From Clostridia bacterium (GTDB lineage: Bacteria; Bacillota; Clostridia; Christensenellales; Aristaeellaceae), in contig JAFXJP010000007.1 in NCBI GenBank assembly GCA_017532155.1, positions 1 to 64,000 of the forward strand: 64,000 nt of DNA. The letters are read 5' to 3'. The notes beneath the pieces are model-generated. The model saw only the letters and a program-made list of their open reading frames with translations. It was not told the DNA's origin and searched no databases. The position numbers and the translations under genes are program-made. Shown here in pieces: positions 35,095 to 42,847 of this stretch; the stretch's first letter is position 1, and each line of letters starts with the position of its first letter.

Positions 35095-35120
35095 GTAGCA
35101 TAGGCAAAACGGAAAAACAA
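35092..35120 (-). promoter_or_regulatory. Promoter of the second PHP gene
   Basis: TTGTTT, 17-nt spacer, TACAAT on the minus strand. A transcript starting near 35085 would lack most of the 5' arm of the terminator hairpin. Confidence 0.72.
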
Positions 35121-35126
35121 TGATTT

Positions 35127-35462
35127 TTACAGCGTACAGCCCAGAATATCTGCAAGAATATAGGTGTCGTATTCATCGCGGATGAAGCCCTCGCTCTTGC
35201 CTTTGCGCGCTTTGGCAGGACGACCGCGCCGGGGGGTGTCGGCGCTTTTGTTCTGCGCGGGCGGCGTGCATACGGGCAGGAAGGGGCGCAAATCCTCCGC
35301 GTCTACCGTCAGGTACTGTGTGAAGGCGGCCGGATACTCAAACATGCGCTCCGTGCCGTCAAAATCTGCTACGATGTAATCTTCGCCTTGCGTGCGGGTG
35401 ACAAGGCCGCAGCCAAAGACGACATGGTGAATTCTTTCACCCACCAGACGTTCAGCTTTCAT
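35127..35462 (-). CDS. Small protein with SH3/Tudor-like fold and AT-hook-like motif
   Basis: I do not recognise a named family. The 111-residue protein starts with a small beta-barrel-like segment (GERIHHVVFGCGLVTRTQG, then YIVADFDGTERMFEYPAAF), similar in style to the G-x-x-V-x-H-x-x-F-G-x-G motif that ends UvrD-type helicases. A basic stretch RRGRPAKARKGK, which resembles an AT-hook (core GRP), precedes an acidic C-terminus. This suggests DNA-associated activity (inference). It follows a HEAT-repeat gene by 25 nt and probably shares its transcript. The ribosome binding site AAGGAGG is rather far (13 nt), but an in-frame stop rules out an earlier start. Confidence 0.65.
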   Translation of the reverse strand: MKAERLVGERIHHVVFGCGLVTRTQGEDYIVADFDGTERMFEYPAAFTQYLTVDAEDLRPFLPVCTPPAQNKSADTPRRGRPAKARKGKSEGFIRDEYDTYILADILGCTL

Positions 35463-35487
35463 TTCGTCCGTTCAACCTCCTTGGGGA

Positions 35488-35820
35488 TTAATAGTCGGCG
35501 ATCTTGGCCAGCGCCGCATGCATAGCCTGAACGGTGGCGGTGTCCTTTTCAAACTTCAGCGCGCCGTGAATGTGCGCCTTTGCGTGGGGATCGCCAATTT
35601 CGCCAAGCGCCGTTGCGGCTGCCGCGCGGAATTCAGGGGAGATATTACGCAGCTGCGTGACCAGGAAATTGACAGCGTCCTCGCCGCCAGCCTTGCCAAG
35701 ACCGCGGATAGCCGCCAATTGCACGTCAGCCTTTTTGCACTGCGCCAGTTCGATGAGCTTGCTGCTCTTTCTCTTTTCGGTGGCGCGCTCCACCTGCTTC
35801 ATCTTGTCGCCGAGAATCAT
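35488..35820 (-). CDS. HEAT-repeat protein
   Basis: Protein of 110 residues made of short helical pairs: KKADVQLAAIRGLGKAGGED, FRAAAATALGEIGDPHAKAH and VQAMHAALAKIADY, typical of HEAT / PBS-lyase-like repeats, after a basic first helix. Such proteins are scaffolds; no enzyme residues are visible. I choose ATG 35820 (GAGGG, 9 nt) over the longer frame. It lies upstream of the AT-hook-like gene on the same strand. The leader between 35821 and 35920 contains two strong stem-loops. Confidence 0.7.
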   Translation of the reverse strand: MILGDKMKQVERATEKRKSSKLIELAQCKKADVQLAAIRGLGKAGGEDAVNFLVTQLRNISPEFRAAAATALGEIGDPHAKAHIHGALKFEKDTATVQAMHAALAKIADY

Positions 35821-35857
35821 GGATAAAAACCCTCTTTCAAATATTGTAAATAGCAAA

Positions 35858-35918
35858 CGGACCGCTGCGCGGAGAGGCATGCACAGCGGTCCGTCGCTGC
35901 AGCAGTTTTATGCTGCAG
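35858..35918 (-). promoter_or_regulatory. Two stem-loops in the leader of the HEAT-repeat gene
   Basis: CGGACCGCTG/CAGCGGTCCG (35858-35867 with 35884-35893) and CTGCAGCA/TGCTGCAG with a 6-nt loop (35897-35918). Neither is followed by a clear T-run on the minus strand, so they look like leader RNA structure rather than a terminator. No clear promoter was found. Confidence 0.5.
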
Positions 35919-36006
35919 GTATATTAAACAACAGAAATGTGAATTGAATATGAATTATTGCACAGAAAATATATGAATGTTTTGTGAATGCTATATAAAC
36001 GATTGT

Positions 36007-36597
36007 TTATATTCCCCATTCCGGCAGCTGCTCAAAACGCAGGGTCTGGCCCTTCCAGGGGAAGGTGAGACAGCAGGAAAACAGCTGCGGCGCGGTCAGA
36101 TTGTCGCGCGCGCCGTACTTGTGGTCGCCAAGCAAGGGATGCTTGCGCGAGGCAAACTGCACGCGGATCTGATGACTGCGGCCGGTGTAGAGGCGGATGC
36201 GCACCAGGGAATGGCCGTCGCGCACAGCAAGGCGCGTGAAAGCGAGCCTTGCGCGCTTTACGCCGCCGCGCTCGCGAGAGACGACGAAGACCTTGTTTTT
36301 TCGATTGTCCTTGAGCAAAAGATCTTCCCAGTCGCCGCTTTCCTCCGTTTCGCCGTGCACGAGGGCGACGTATTCCTTGATCATTGTGCTCTCGGTAATG
36401 GCGCGGCTGAGCGCCGCTGCTGCAGCCTTGGTACGGGCGTAGACCATCACGCCGCCGACGTTGAGATCCAGCCGGTGCACGGTAAAGCATTCACCGCCGA
36501 GCAGCCGTTTGATTTCCTGCGGCACGGCGGATTCGCTGTCCAGGCCAACGGGCTTAACGATCACGGCTAAATCCGCGTCATGATAGAGAATTTGCAT
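36007..36597 (-). CDS. RluA-family pseudouridine synthase
   Basis: RNA pseudouridine synthase of 196 residues, lacking an S4 domain. Catalytic region HRLDLNVGGVMVYART with the conserved Asp at residue 44; the usual HRLDKxTSG is changed to HRLDLNVGG, so the motif is divergent. Later family motifs are present: KEYVALVHG, ARLAFTRL, LVRIRLYTGRSHQIRVQ and PLLGDHKYG. Target RNA unknown. ATG 36597 has an AGGTGA site; the longer frame extends into the upstream hairpin repeat. The gene sits between that repeat and a gap of 185 nt. Confidence 0.86.
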   Translation of the reverse strand: MQILYHDADLAVIVKPVGLDSESAVPQEIKRLLGGECFTVHRLDLNVGGVMVYARTKAAAAALSRAITESTMIKEYVALVHGETEESGDWEDLLLKDNRKNKVFVVSRERGGVKRARLAFTRLAVRDGHSLVRIRLYTGRSHQIRVQFASRKHPLLGDHKYGARDNLTAPQLFSCCLTFPWKGQTLRFEQLPEWGI

Positions 36598-36647
36598 GAA
36601 GTCACCTGAGAAAGATAGCGTGTATTTTGAAAACGGGATGAGGGTAA

Positions 36648-36834
36648 TTTGCCGGGAGGAACGAGGGGCGCAGCGCCCTCGTTTAAAATCCGCAGCGGCG
36701 GCGTGTACGCCGCGAGGAGCGGTTGGAATACCGCTTCCGATATCATTTTCTGACCGTGCGGCGCAGCCGCACAAGAAAATGATGCTGCAAAAGGGAACAG
36801 CAAAAGCTGTTCCCTTTTGAGCGAGCTTGCGAGC
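36648..36834 (-). repeat. Hairpin-rich leader repeat, copy 2 (second repeat family)
   Basis: Inverted copy of the 1027-1270 element, between the pheT 3' end and the RluA-family gene. On the minus strand it reads: GGGAACAGC/GCTGTTCCC hairpin, ATCATTTTC...GAAAATGAT around GTGCGGC/GCCGCAC, GCGGT/ACCGC, the GCGGCGTACACGCCGC palindrome, then AACGAGGGCGC/GCGCCCCTCGTT. In copy 1 the last hairpin is GTCGAAGGCGC/GCGCCCTTCGAC: the outer pairs differ on both arms together, as expected for a conserved structure. It lacks the GATCC/GGATC insert of copy 1. Confidence 0.8.
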
Positions 36835-39231
36835 TTACGAACGAATCTCCGCGTCGTGACGTTCTTTGCACAGCTTCAGCGCCTTTTTCATGATGGGCGC
36901 GAGGTGCTCTTCGGTCAGCGTCTGGTCGGGGGAGCGGAAGATCAGCGAGAAGGCGCAGCTCTTGAGGCCGTCGCCCAGCTGCTTGCCGCGGAATACGTCA
37001 AACAGGCGAATGTCTTCCAGCAGCGCGCCGCCGGCTTCGCGCAGGGTATCCATCACGGGGCCGAGGTTCACTTCTTCCTTCATGACCAGCGCGATGTCGC
37101 GGGACACGGCCTGCATGCGGGAGATGGACTGCACATGGCCCATCACGGTGGCGCAATCGTACATGGCTACCATGTCCACTTCGGCCAGCAGGGTGACTTC
37201 GGGCAGGTCCATGGCGGCGGTGATGTCGGGATGCACCTGACCCAGCTGGGCGATCACGGTATCGCCGCACACAAGGCGGGCGCTGCGGCCGGGATGATAA
37301 TAGCAATCCGCGCCGGGCACGATCTTGCATATGATGCCTTCGGTCTTGAGCAGCGCTTCCACAACGCCGCGGATGGCGTAGAAATCAAGGTCCTTGCCGT
37401 ACGCGCCGATGCTGAGGGCGGGGGACTCGGTCACCAGGCCTTCTTCGGTGCGGCGGGTCGCGTCAAAGAGCGTGCCGAATTCGTACAGCATGGCGCATTC
37501 GTTGCCGTGGTTGTAGTTGCCGGACAGGATGCGCAGCATATCGGGCGCCAGCGTCGTGCGCATGCACGCGGTATCCTCGCCCAGGGGATTGCGCAGCATC
37601 AGCGGCTGCATGCGGGGATCATCTTCCGGCAGGCCGAGGGAGGCGATGGACTTTTTGCTCACGAAGGAGAAAGTCATCATCTCGTCATAGCCCAGGCCGC
37701 CCATCACGCGGCGGATGTTCTTCTTGCGCTGCATGAGGGGATTGAGGCCGCCCTGCGTGGTTTCGCCGCGCAGACGCGTGGAGGGGATATGCTCATAGCC
37801 CACCATGCGCAGCACTTCCTCGCAGATGTCCGCTTCCAGCTCCACGTCCTGACGATAGTCGGGCGCGGTGACGGTAAGCACATCGCCGCCGTCAAATTCC
37901 ACGGTGAAATTGAGCTTCTTGAGCGCGTTTACCATCTGCTCGGCGGTGATTTCAACGCCGGTGCGGGCGGCAATGCGCTTGACGGAGCAAACGATGGGCT
38001 TGTGCGCTTCGAGAGACTCGTAATAGTCGTAATGGCCGCCGACCACATCGCCCGCATCCAGCTCATTTACCAGCTGGCAGGCGCGCTCCAGGGCGGTCAT
38101 GATGGTCTGGTTGGATACGCCGCGCTCGAAGCGGCCGCTGGATTCGGTGCGGATGCCCATGCGGCGGGTGGACTGACGGGTGCCAGCGCGATCGAAGGTG
38201 GCGCACTCGAACATCACTTCGCGGGTGCCCTCGGTGATCTCGCTTTCCTCGCCGCCCATGATGCCGGCCAGGCCCGTGGGGCCTTCGGCGTCGCAGATCA
38301 GCAGATCGCTGGGAAGCAGCTCATGATCCTTGCCGTCCAGCGTGCGCAGGGTTTCGCCGGCCTTGGCGTTGCGCACGATGATGTGGCGGCCGCGCACCTT
38401 ATCCAGGTCAAAGGCGTGCATGGGATGACCCGTTTCCAGCATCACCAGGTTGGTGATATCTACAATATTGTTGATCGAACGCATGCCGGCGGCGTGCAGG
38501 ATCTGACGGATCCAGGCAGGCGAGGGCGCAACGCGTACGTTCTTGATCACGCGCGCAGCGTAGCGCGGGCAGCGGTCGAAGTTTTCAACGGTCACCTTCA
38601 CGTGATCGGCGATATCGCCGCCCACATCTGTCACCTTGATTTCGGGGAGCTTCAGCTCGGTATCCATGGCGGCAGCCGTCTCACGGGCCACGCCCCAGCA
38701 GCACAGGCAGTCGGGACGGTTGGCGAGGATTTCGAAATCCACCACGTAATCATCAAGGCCGAAGATCGTGCGCACGTCGGTACCCAGGGCATATTCCTCG
38801 TTGAAGATCAGCAGACCCTCGTCGCCGACAGAAGGGTAGAGCTCCACCGGCACGCCGATTTCGGGGCCGGAGCAGAGCATGCCGTAGCTTTCCACGCCGC
38901 GCAGCTTGCCCTTTTTGATCTGGAAGCCGCCGGGCAGCTTGGCGCCCACCTTGGCCACGGGCACGAGAATGCCTTCCTTTACATTGGGCGCGCCGCAGAC
39001 GATCTGCAGAGGCTCATTTTCGCCAACGTCCACCGTGCATACGTGCAGATGGTCGCTGTTTTCATGATCGCGGCAGGTCAGCACGCGGCCGACAACCACA
39101 TTTTCCAGATTTTCACCCAGATATTCGACGCCTTCCACGCCCGTGCCGCGCATGATCATGCGGCTTTCGTATTCCGCGGGGGATACGGGGATTTCGGCGT
39201 ACTGGTTAATCCATTTCATCGATACTTTCAT
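36835..39231 (-). CDS. pheT: Phenylalanine--tRNA ligase beta subunit
   Basis: 798-residue beta chain of the (alpha-beta)2 phenylalanyl-tRNA synthetase. Domains: N-terminal core (MKWINQY), EMAP-like tRNA-binding domain (about 40-150; VVVGRVLTCRDHENSDHLHV), B3/B4 editing domain, B5 domain, catalytic-like core, and the C-terminal anticodon-binding FDX-ACB domain (SRDIALVMKEEV to the end). Full length. It starts 17 nt after pheS with an AAGGAGG site; both are under the T-box leader upstream of pheS. Confidence 0.97.
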   Translation of the reverse strand: MKVSMKWINQYAEIPVSPAEYESRMIMRGTGVEGVEYLGENLENVVVGRVLTCRDHENSDHLHVCTVDVGENEPLQIVCGAPNVKEGILVPVAKVGAKLPGGFQIKKGKLRGVESYGMLCSGPEIGVPVELYPSVGDEGLLIFNEEYALGTDVRTIFGLDDYVVDFEILANRPDCLCCWGVARETAAAMDTELKLPEIKVTDVGGDIADHVKVTVENFDRCPRYAARVIKNVRVAPSPAWIRQILHAAGMRSINNIVDITNLVMLETGHPMHAFDLDKVRGRHIIVRNAKAGETLRTLDGKDHELLPSDLLICDAEGPTGLAGIMGGEESEITEGTREVMFECATFDRAGTRQSTRRMGIRTESSGRFERGVSNQTIMTALERACQLVNELDAGDVVGGHYDYYESLEAHKPIVCSVKRIAARTGVEITAEQMVNALKKLNFTVEFDGGDVLTVTAPDYRQDVELEADICEEVLRMVGYEHIPSTRLRGETTQGGLNPLMQRKKNIRRVMGGLGYDEMMTFSFVSKKSIASLGLPEDDPRMQPLMLRNPLGEDTACMRTTLAPDMLRILSGNYNHGNECAMLYEFGTLFDATRRTEEGLVTESPALSIGAYGKDLDFYAIRGVVEALLKTEGIICKIVPGADCYYHPGRSARLVCGDTVIAQLGQVHPDITAAMDLPEVTLLAEVDMVAMYDCATVMGHVQSISRMQAVSRDIALVMKEEVNLGPVMDTLREAGGALLEDIRLFDVFRGKQLGDGLKSCAFSLIFRSPDQTLTEEHLAPIMKKALKLCKERHDAEIRS

Positions 39232-39248
39232 GATCCCGATCCTCCTTA

Positions 39249-40277
39249 TTAGCGGAACTGGCGCAGGAAGCGCTCGTCGCCTTCATACAGCAGGCGCATA
39301 TCCTTGATGCCGTAGCGCAGCATGGTGATGCGCTCCAGACCGATACCAAAGGCAAAGCCGCGGTATTCGTTGGAGTCGATGCCGCACATTTCCAGTACCT
39401 TGGGGTTGACCATGCCGCAGCCCAGCACTTCAATCCAGCCCGTGCCCTTGCACATACGGCAGCCCTTGCCGCGGCAGGTGATGCAGGTGAGGTCCACCTC
39501 GGCGCTGGGCTCGGTGAAGGGGAAGAAGGAGGGACGGAAGCGCGTTTCGATGTCATCGCCGTACAGCTTTTTGAACAGCGTATCGAGCGTGCCCTTCAGA
39601 TCGCCCATCGTAACGTCCTTATCGATGACCAGGCCCTCGATCTGATGGAAAACGGGGCTGTGGGTTGCGTCCACTTCGTCCGCGCGGAAAACGCGGCCGG
39701 GGCAGGCGATGCGGATGGGGGGCTTGCGGGAGAGCATGGTGCGCGCCTGCACGGGAGAGGTGTGCGTGCGCAGCACGATGTTGTCATCTACATAGAAGGT
39801 ATCCTGCGCGTCGCGGGCAGGATGATCCTTGGGCAGATTCAGCAGCTCGAAGTTATAATGATCCAGCTCCACTTCGGGGCCTTCCACCACGTCAAAGCCA
39901 AGGCCGGTCAGTGCGGACAGCACCTCTTCCAGCGCCAGGGAGGTGGGGTGCGGCACGCCGACGCGGGGCAGCTCACGCGGCTCGGTCACATCGATCGTAT
40001 CCTTCCTCAGCTTTTCCTCGCGCTCCTTGGCCTTGAGATCTGCCATGCGCGCGTCGATCATCTGGCCGATTTCTTCGCGGCCCTTGTTGATCATCTGGCC
40101 GGCGATGGGGCGCTCTTCAGGGGAGAGGCTGCCCATGGAGCGCAGCAGCGCCGTGAGCGTTCCCTTCTTGCCCAGCACCTTTTGCCTTACTTCTTCCAGC
40201 TGGCGAATGTCGGTAAGCGAAGCCAGCTCTTTTTCAAGCTCTTCGCGGATGACGTCAAGTTGTGTTTTGATGTCCAT
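39249..40277 (-). CDS. pheS: Phenylalanine--tRNA ligase alpha subunit
   Basis: Catalytic alpha chain, 342 residues. An N-terminal coiled coil for tRNA contact is followed by the class II core with HPTSLALEEV, FDVVEGPEVE, ARDAQDTFYV, LRTHTSPVQAR, GRVFRADEVDATHSPVFHQI and C-terminal GIGLERITMLRYGIKDMR. An unusual short insertion CITCRGKGCRMCKGTGW (four Cys) sits before the last motif, as in many clostridial enzymes, and may bind zinc. ATG 40277 with GGAGG 5 nt upstream is chosen; the longer frame would run into the T-box terminator. Confidence 0.97.
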   Translation of the reverse strand: MDIKTQLDVIREELEKELASLTDIRQLEEVRQKVLGKKGTLTALLRSMGSLSPEERPIAGQMINKGREEIGQMIDARMADLKAKEREEKLRKDTIDVTEPRELPRVGVPHPTSLALEEVLSALTGLGFDVVEGPEVELDHYNFELLNLPKDHPARDAQDTFYVDDNIVLRTHTSPVQARTMLSRKPPIRIACPGRVFRADEVDATHSPVFHQIEGLVIDKDVTMGDLKGTLDTLFKKLYGDDIETRFRPSFFPFTEPSAEVDLTCITCRGKGCRMCKGTGWIEVLGCGMVNPKVLEMCGIDSNEYRGFAFGIGLERITMLRYGIKDMRLLYEGDERFLRQFR

Positions 40278-40290
40278 CGTATCCTCCAAA

Positions 40291-40525
40291 ACAAAAAAAT
40301 CATCCCATGCCAAAGCATGGGACGCATTGTGAACGTGGTACCACCCAAATTCCGCAGGATGTGTTCCTGCGCTCATGGCCCTGTAACGCGGGCTACACGG
40401 ACGCCCTACTGAATTCTTCAGGCGGTCTGCTCGGGAGCGAATGCCCCGTAATCAGCGCAGGCGGCTTTCAGCCGGTGACACGCCTTCTCTTTCGCGCTGC
40501 ATGCAAACGGGGGTTGTTCTCCGTC
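40291..40525 (-). promoter_or_regulatory. T-box riboswitch (Phe) with terminator before pheST
   Basis: The leader shows the invariant T-box TGGGTGGTACCACG (40334-40347) followed by the terminator TCCCATGC-CAAA-GCATGGGA and seven T (40291-40322). The base of stem I is visible: GGAG/CTCC, an internal loop, then CCCCCG/CGGGG. The 3' side of that loop holds TTC (40439-40441), the phenylalanine specifier codon. Uncharged tRNA-Phe would stabilise the antiterminator and turn on pheST. Confidence 0.93.
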
Positions 40526-40621
40526 ATTGCAAGGTTTGAAGCGTAGCACAAACGCGCAAGGCTATTCGGCCCGCGCGCCGTACTATTCAACACATGTGCA
40601 ATAGATGATAACTTGAAGCTA

Positions 40622-40858
40622 TTACGCCTTTACCATCTTGACAAGACGAGCCTTCTTGCGGTTGGCAGCGTTCTTGTGGATGATGCCCTTGGCGACCGCT
40701 TTATCAATAGCGGAAGTGGTGGCGGCATACTGCTCAACGGTACCCTCTTCAGCGAGCTTGCGGACAGAGGTCTTCACACCGCTCTTCACCATACGGTTAC
40801 GCAGATTTTTCTTTTCGCTCACCTTTACGCGCTTCTTGGCGGACTGAATGTTCGGCAC
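40622..40858 (-). CDS. rpsT: 30S ribosomal protein S20
   Basis: Basic 78-residue helical protein that binds 16S rRNA (PNIQSAKKRVKVSEKKNLRN; KGIIHKNAANRKKARLVK). It is slightly shorter than the usual 85-90 residues. The start is GTG 40858 behind AGGAGG; the ATG 48 nt upstream leaves no ribosome binding site. A monocistronic unit with promoter at 40912-40940. A GTG start on rpsT (UUG in E. coli) fits translational autoregulation known for S20, but this is inference. Confidence 0.95.
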   Translation of the reverse strand: MPNIQSAKKRVKVSEKKNLRNRMVKSGVKTSVRKLAEEGTVEQYAATTSAIDKAVAKGIIHKNAANRKKARLVKMVKA

Positions 40859-40911
40859 TTCCTTCGCCTCCTGTAAGTCTTGGTGCCGGACGCTACGATC
40901 CAGCATCAGCT

Positions 40912-40940
40912 ATAATACCATAAGTAAAGTATAAAATCAA
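40912..40940 (-). promoter_or_regulatory. Promoter of rpsT
   Basis: TTGATT, 17-nt spacer, TATTAT on the minus strand, about 55 nt upstream of the GTG start. Confidence 0.78.
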
Positions 40941-40961
40941 GGGTTTTTTCAGCTTTTTTTG

Positions 40962-42677
40962 TTAAATGATGCCGCCGCCCTGCATGGGGGAACTGGCGCG
41001 CTCGGAAAAAAGCTTAAGAACGCCTGATTTGTACCGGGCAGCGGGCTTTTTCCAGGCTTTGCGGCGCTCGGCGAGGATGGTTTCCATTTCTGCGGGCGTT
41101 TTCTTTTCGCCCTGAACGCCGATGATTTCGAGCTTTCTTTCGGGAATGCTCAGGGCAATCAGGTCGTTTTCTTCAATCAGCGCGATGGGACCGCCCTCGG
41201 CAGCCTCGGGGGATACGTGGCCGATGGAGGGGCCGGTTGATGCGCCGGAGAAGCGGCCATCGGTGATCAGCGCAATGCTGCGGCCAAGCGCAGGGTCGGA
41301 GGAAATGGCCTCGGAGGTGTAAAACATCTCCGGCATGCCCGAGCCCTTAGGGCCTTCGTAGCGGATGATCACGGCGTCGCCCGGCTGAATATCGTGGCGC
41401 AGCACGGCTTCGAGCGCCGCTTCCTCGCTGTCAAAGGGCCTGGCGCGCAGCGTGGCACGGAACATTTCCTTCGGGCAGGCGGTATGCTTGATAACCGCGC
41501 CGTCCGGCGCCAGATTACCCTTGAGGATGGCAATGGCGCCGGACATTCCGATGGCCCGATCAAAGGGGCGGATCACATCCTGCCAGCGCACGCCGTGCCC
41601 GGCGCACAATTGGTCGCAGCGTTCATAATAGCCGCTGCGCTTGAGATCCTCCAGGTTTTCGCCCAGCGTTTTGCCGGTAACGGTCATTTCATCCAGGTGC
41701 AGCACGCTGCGAATTTCCTCCATCACGCGCGGCACGCCGCCGGCATAGGTGAAATACTGCGCGGGCCAGCGGCCGGCCGGGCGGATATCCAGCAGATAAT
41801 GCGCGCCGCGGTGCAGCCGGTCAAAGTCCTCACCGGAAAGCGCAATGCCAAACTCCCGCGCGATGGCAGGCAGGTGCAAAAGGCTGTTGGTGGAGCCCGA
41901 GATGGCGGCATGCACCATCACGGCGTTTTCAAAGGATTTGCGCGTGACAATATCACGCGGGCAAAGGTGCATTTCGGCCAAATGCATAATCTGCTCGCCC
42001 GCGCGCCTGGCCGCCTGTTTCAGTTCTTCGCTCTCGGCGGGCAAAAGCGCCGTTCCGGGCAGCATCAGACCCAGGGCCTCAGCCATGATCTGCATGGTGG
42101 AAGCCGTGCCCATGAACGAGCATGCGCCGCAGGAGGGGCAGGCGTTGAGTTTATACCATTCGAGCTGTTCTTTGGTGATCTCTCCGCGGGCGCATTGCGC
42201 GGCGTAGATGCCGATCTGCTCCAGCGTCAGCAGATCAGGCCCTGCGTTCATCACGCCGCCTGTCAGCACGATGGATGGCATATTAACGCGGCCTATGCCC
42301 ATCAAGTGCGCGGGCACGCCTTTATCGCAGCTGCATACGAACACGCCGCCGTCAAAGGGCGTTGCCAGCGCGTGAATTTCGATCATATTGGCGATCATAT
42401 CGCGGCTGACAAGGGAATAATTCATGCCGTCGTGGCCCTGTGCCATGCCGTCACAGATGTCAGTGGCAAAATACCGGGCGGCCTTGCCGCCGCAGGCTGC
42501 AACAGCGGCGACGGTCTCCTCCACGAGCTGCAGCAGATGCGCGCTGCCGGGATGGCTGTCGCCGAAGGTGGATTCTATCATGATCTGCGGCTTTGACAGA
42601 TCGTCCTTTGTCCAGCCCATGCCGATGCGCAAGGGATCCTGTTCAGGGGCAATTTTGCGGATATGCTGACTGATCAT
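40962..42677 (-). CDS. IlvD/Edd family dehydratase
   Basis: Fe-S dehydratase of 571 residues, acting on a dihydroxy-acid (branched-chain amino acid route) or a sugar acid. Motifs: ESTFGDSHPGSAHL, CSCDKGVPAHLMG, NACPSCGACSFMGTASTMQI, AISGSTNSLLHLPAIA and LITDGRFSGASTGPSIGHVS. Two Fe-S cysteine positions (CDK and PSCGAC) are present, but the first, normally PCN in dihydroxy-acid dehydratase, reads PGS. This sub-family therefore differs from classical IlvD, and no other ilv gene is nearby. ATG 42677 follows AGGAGG by 9 nt. The exact substrate is open. Confidence 0.83.
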   Translation of the reverse strand: MISQHIRKIAPEQDPLRIGMGWTKDDLSKPQIMIESTFGDSHPGSAHLLQLVEETVAAVAACGGKAARYFATDICDGMAQGHDGMNYSLVSRDMIANMIEIHALATPFDGGVFVCSCDKGVPAHLMGIGRVNMPSIVLTGGVMNAGPDLLTLEQIGIYAAQCARGEITKEQLEWYKLNACPSCGACSFMGTASTMQIMAEALGLMLPGTALLPAESEELKQAARRAGEQIMHLAEMHLCPRDIVTRKSFENAVMVHAAISGSTNSLLHLPAIAREFGIALSGEDFDRLHRGAHYLLDIRPAGRWPAQYFTYAGGVPRVMEEIRSVLHLDEMTVTGKTLGENLEDLKRSGYYERCDQLCAGHGVRWQDVIRPFDRAIGMSGAIAILKGNLAPDGAVIKHTACPKEMFRATLRARPFDSEEAALEAVLRHDIQPGDAVIIRYEGPKGSGMPEMFYTSEAISSDPALGRSIALITDGRFSGASTGPSIGHVSPEAAEGGPIALIEENDLIALSIPERKLEIIGVQGEKKTPAEMETILAERRKAWKKPAARYKSGVLKLFSERASSPMQGGGII

Positions 42678-42711
42678 GGCGTGCGGCCTCCTGCCGAAAA
42701 ATGTTGCTTTC

Positions 42712-42740
42712 AGTATATCATAGTGCATTGCTTCCTGCAA
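42712..42740 (-). promoter_or_regulatory. Promoter of the IlvD/Edd dehydratase gene
   Basis: TTGCAG, 17-nt spacer, TATACT on the minus strand, divergent from the plsX promoter about 45 nt away. Confidence 0.82.
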
Positions 42741-42785
42741 GCGCGTATAATACGGAAGTGATTTTTGTCGCAAGTGTGTCATCGC

Positions 42786-42814
42786 TTGCTAAAAAACCGT
42801 ATATATGCTAAAAT
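42786..42814 (+). promoter_or_regulatory. Promoter of the plsX-acpP-rnc-smc-ftsY operon
   Basis: TTGCTA, 17-nt spacer, TAAAAT, about 35 nt before the plsX start. No FapR-type operator was recognised. Confidence 0.75.
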
Positions 42815-42847
42815 ATAGTGTCATTCAAAAACAAAGGCGGCGATAGC

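Noticed and set aside
36817..39252. An 811-codon open frame on the plus strand opposite pheT
   Set aside because: Shadow of pheT: no ribosome binding site, no recognisable domain, composition typical of antisense GC-rich frames.
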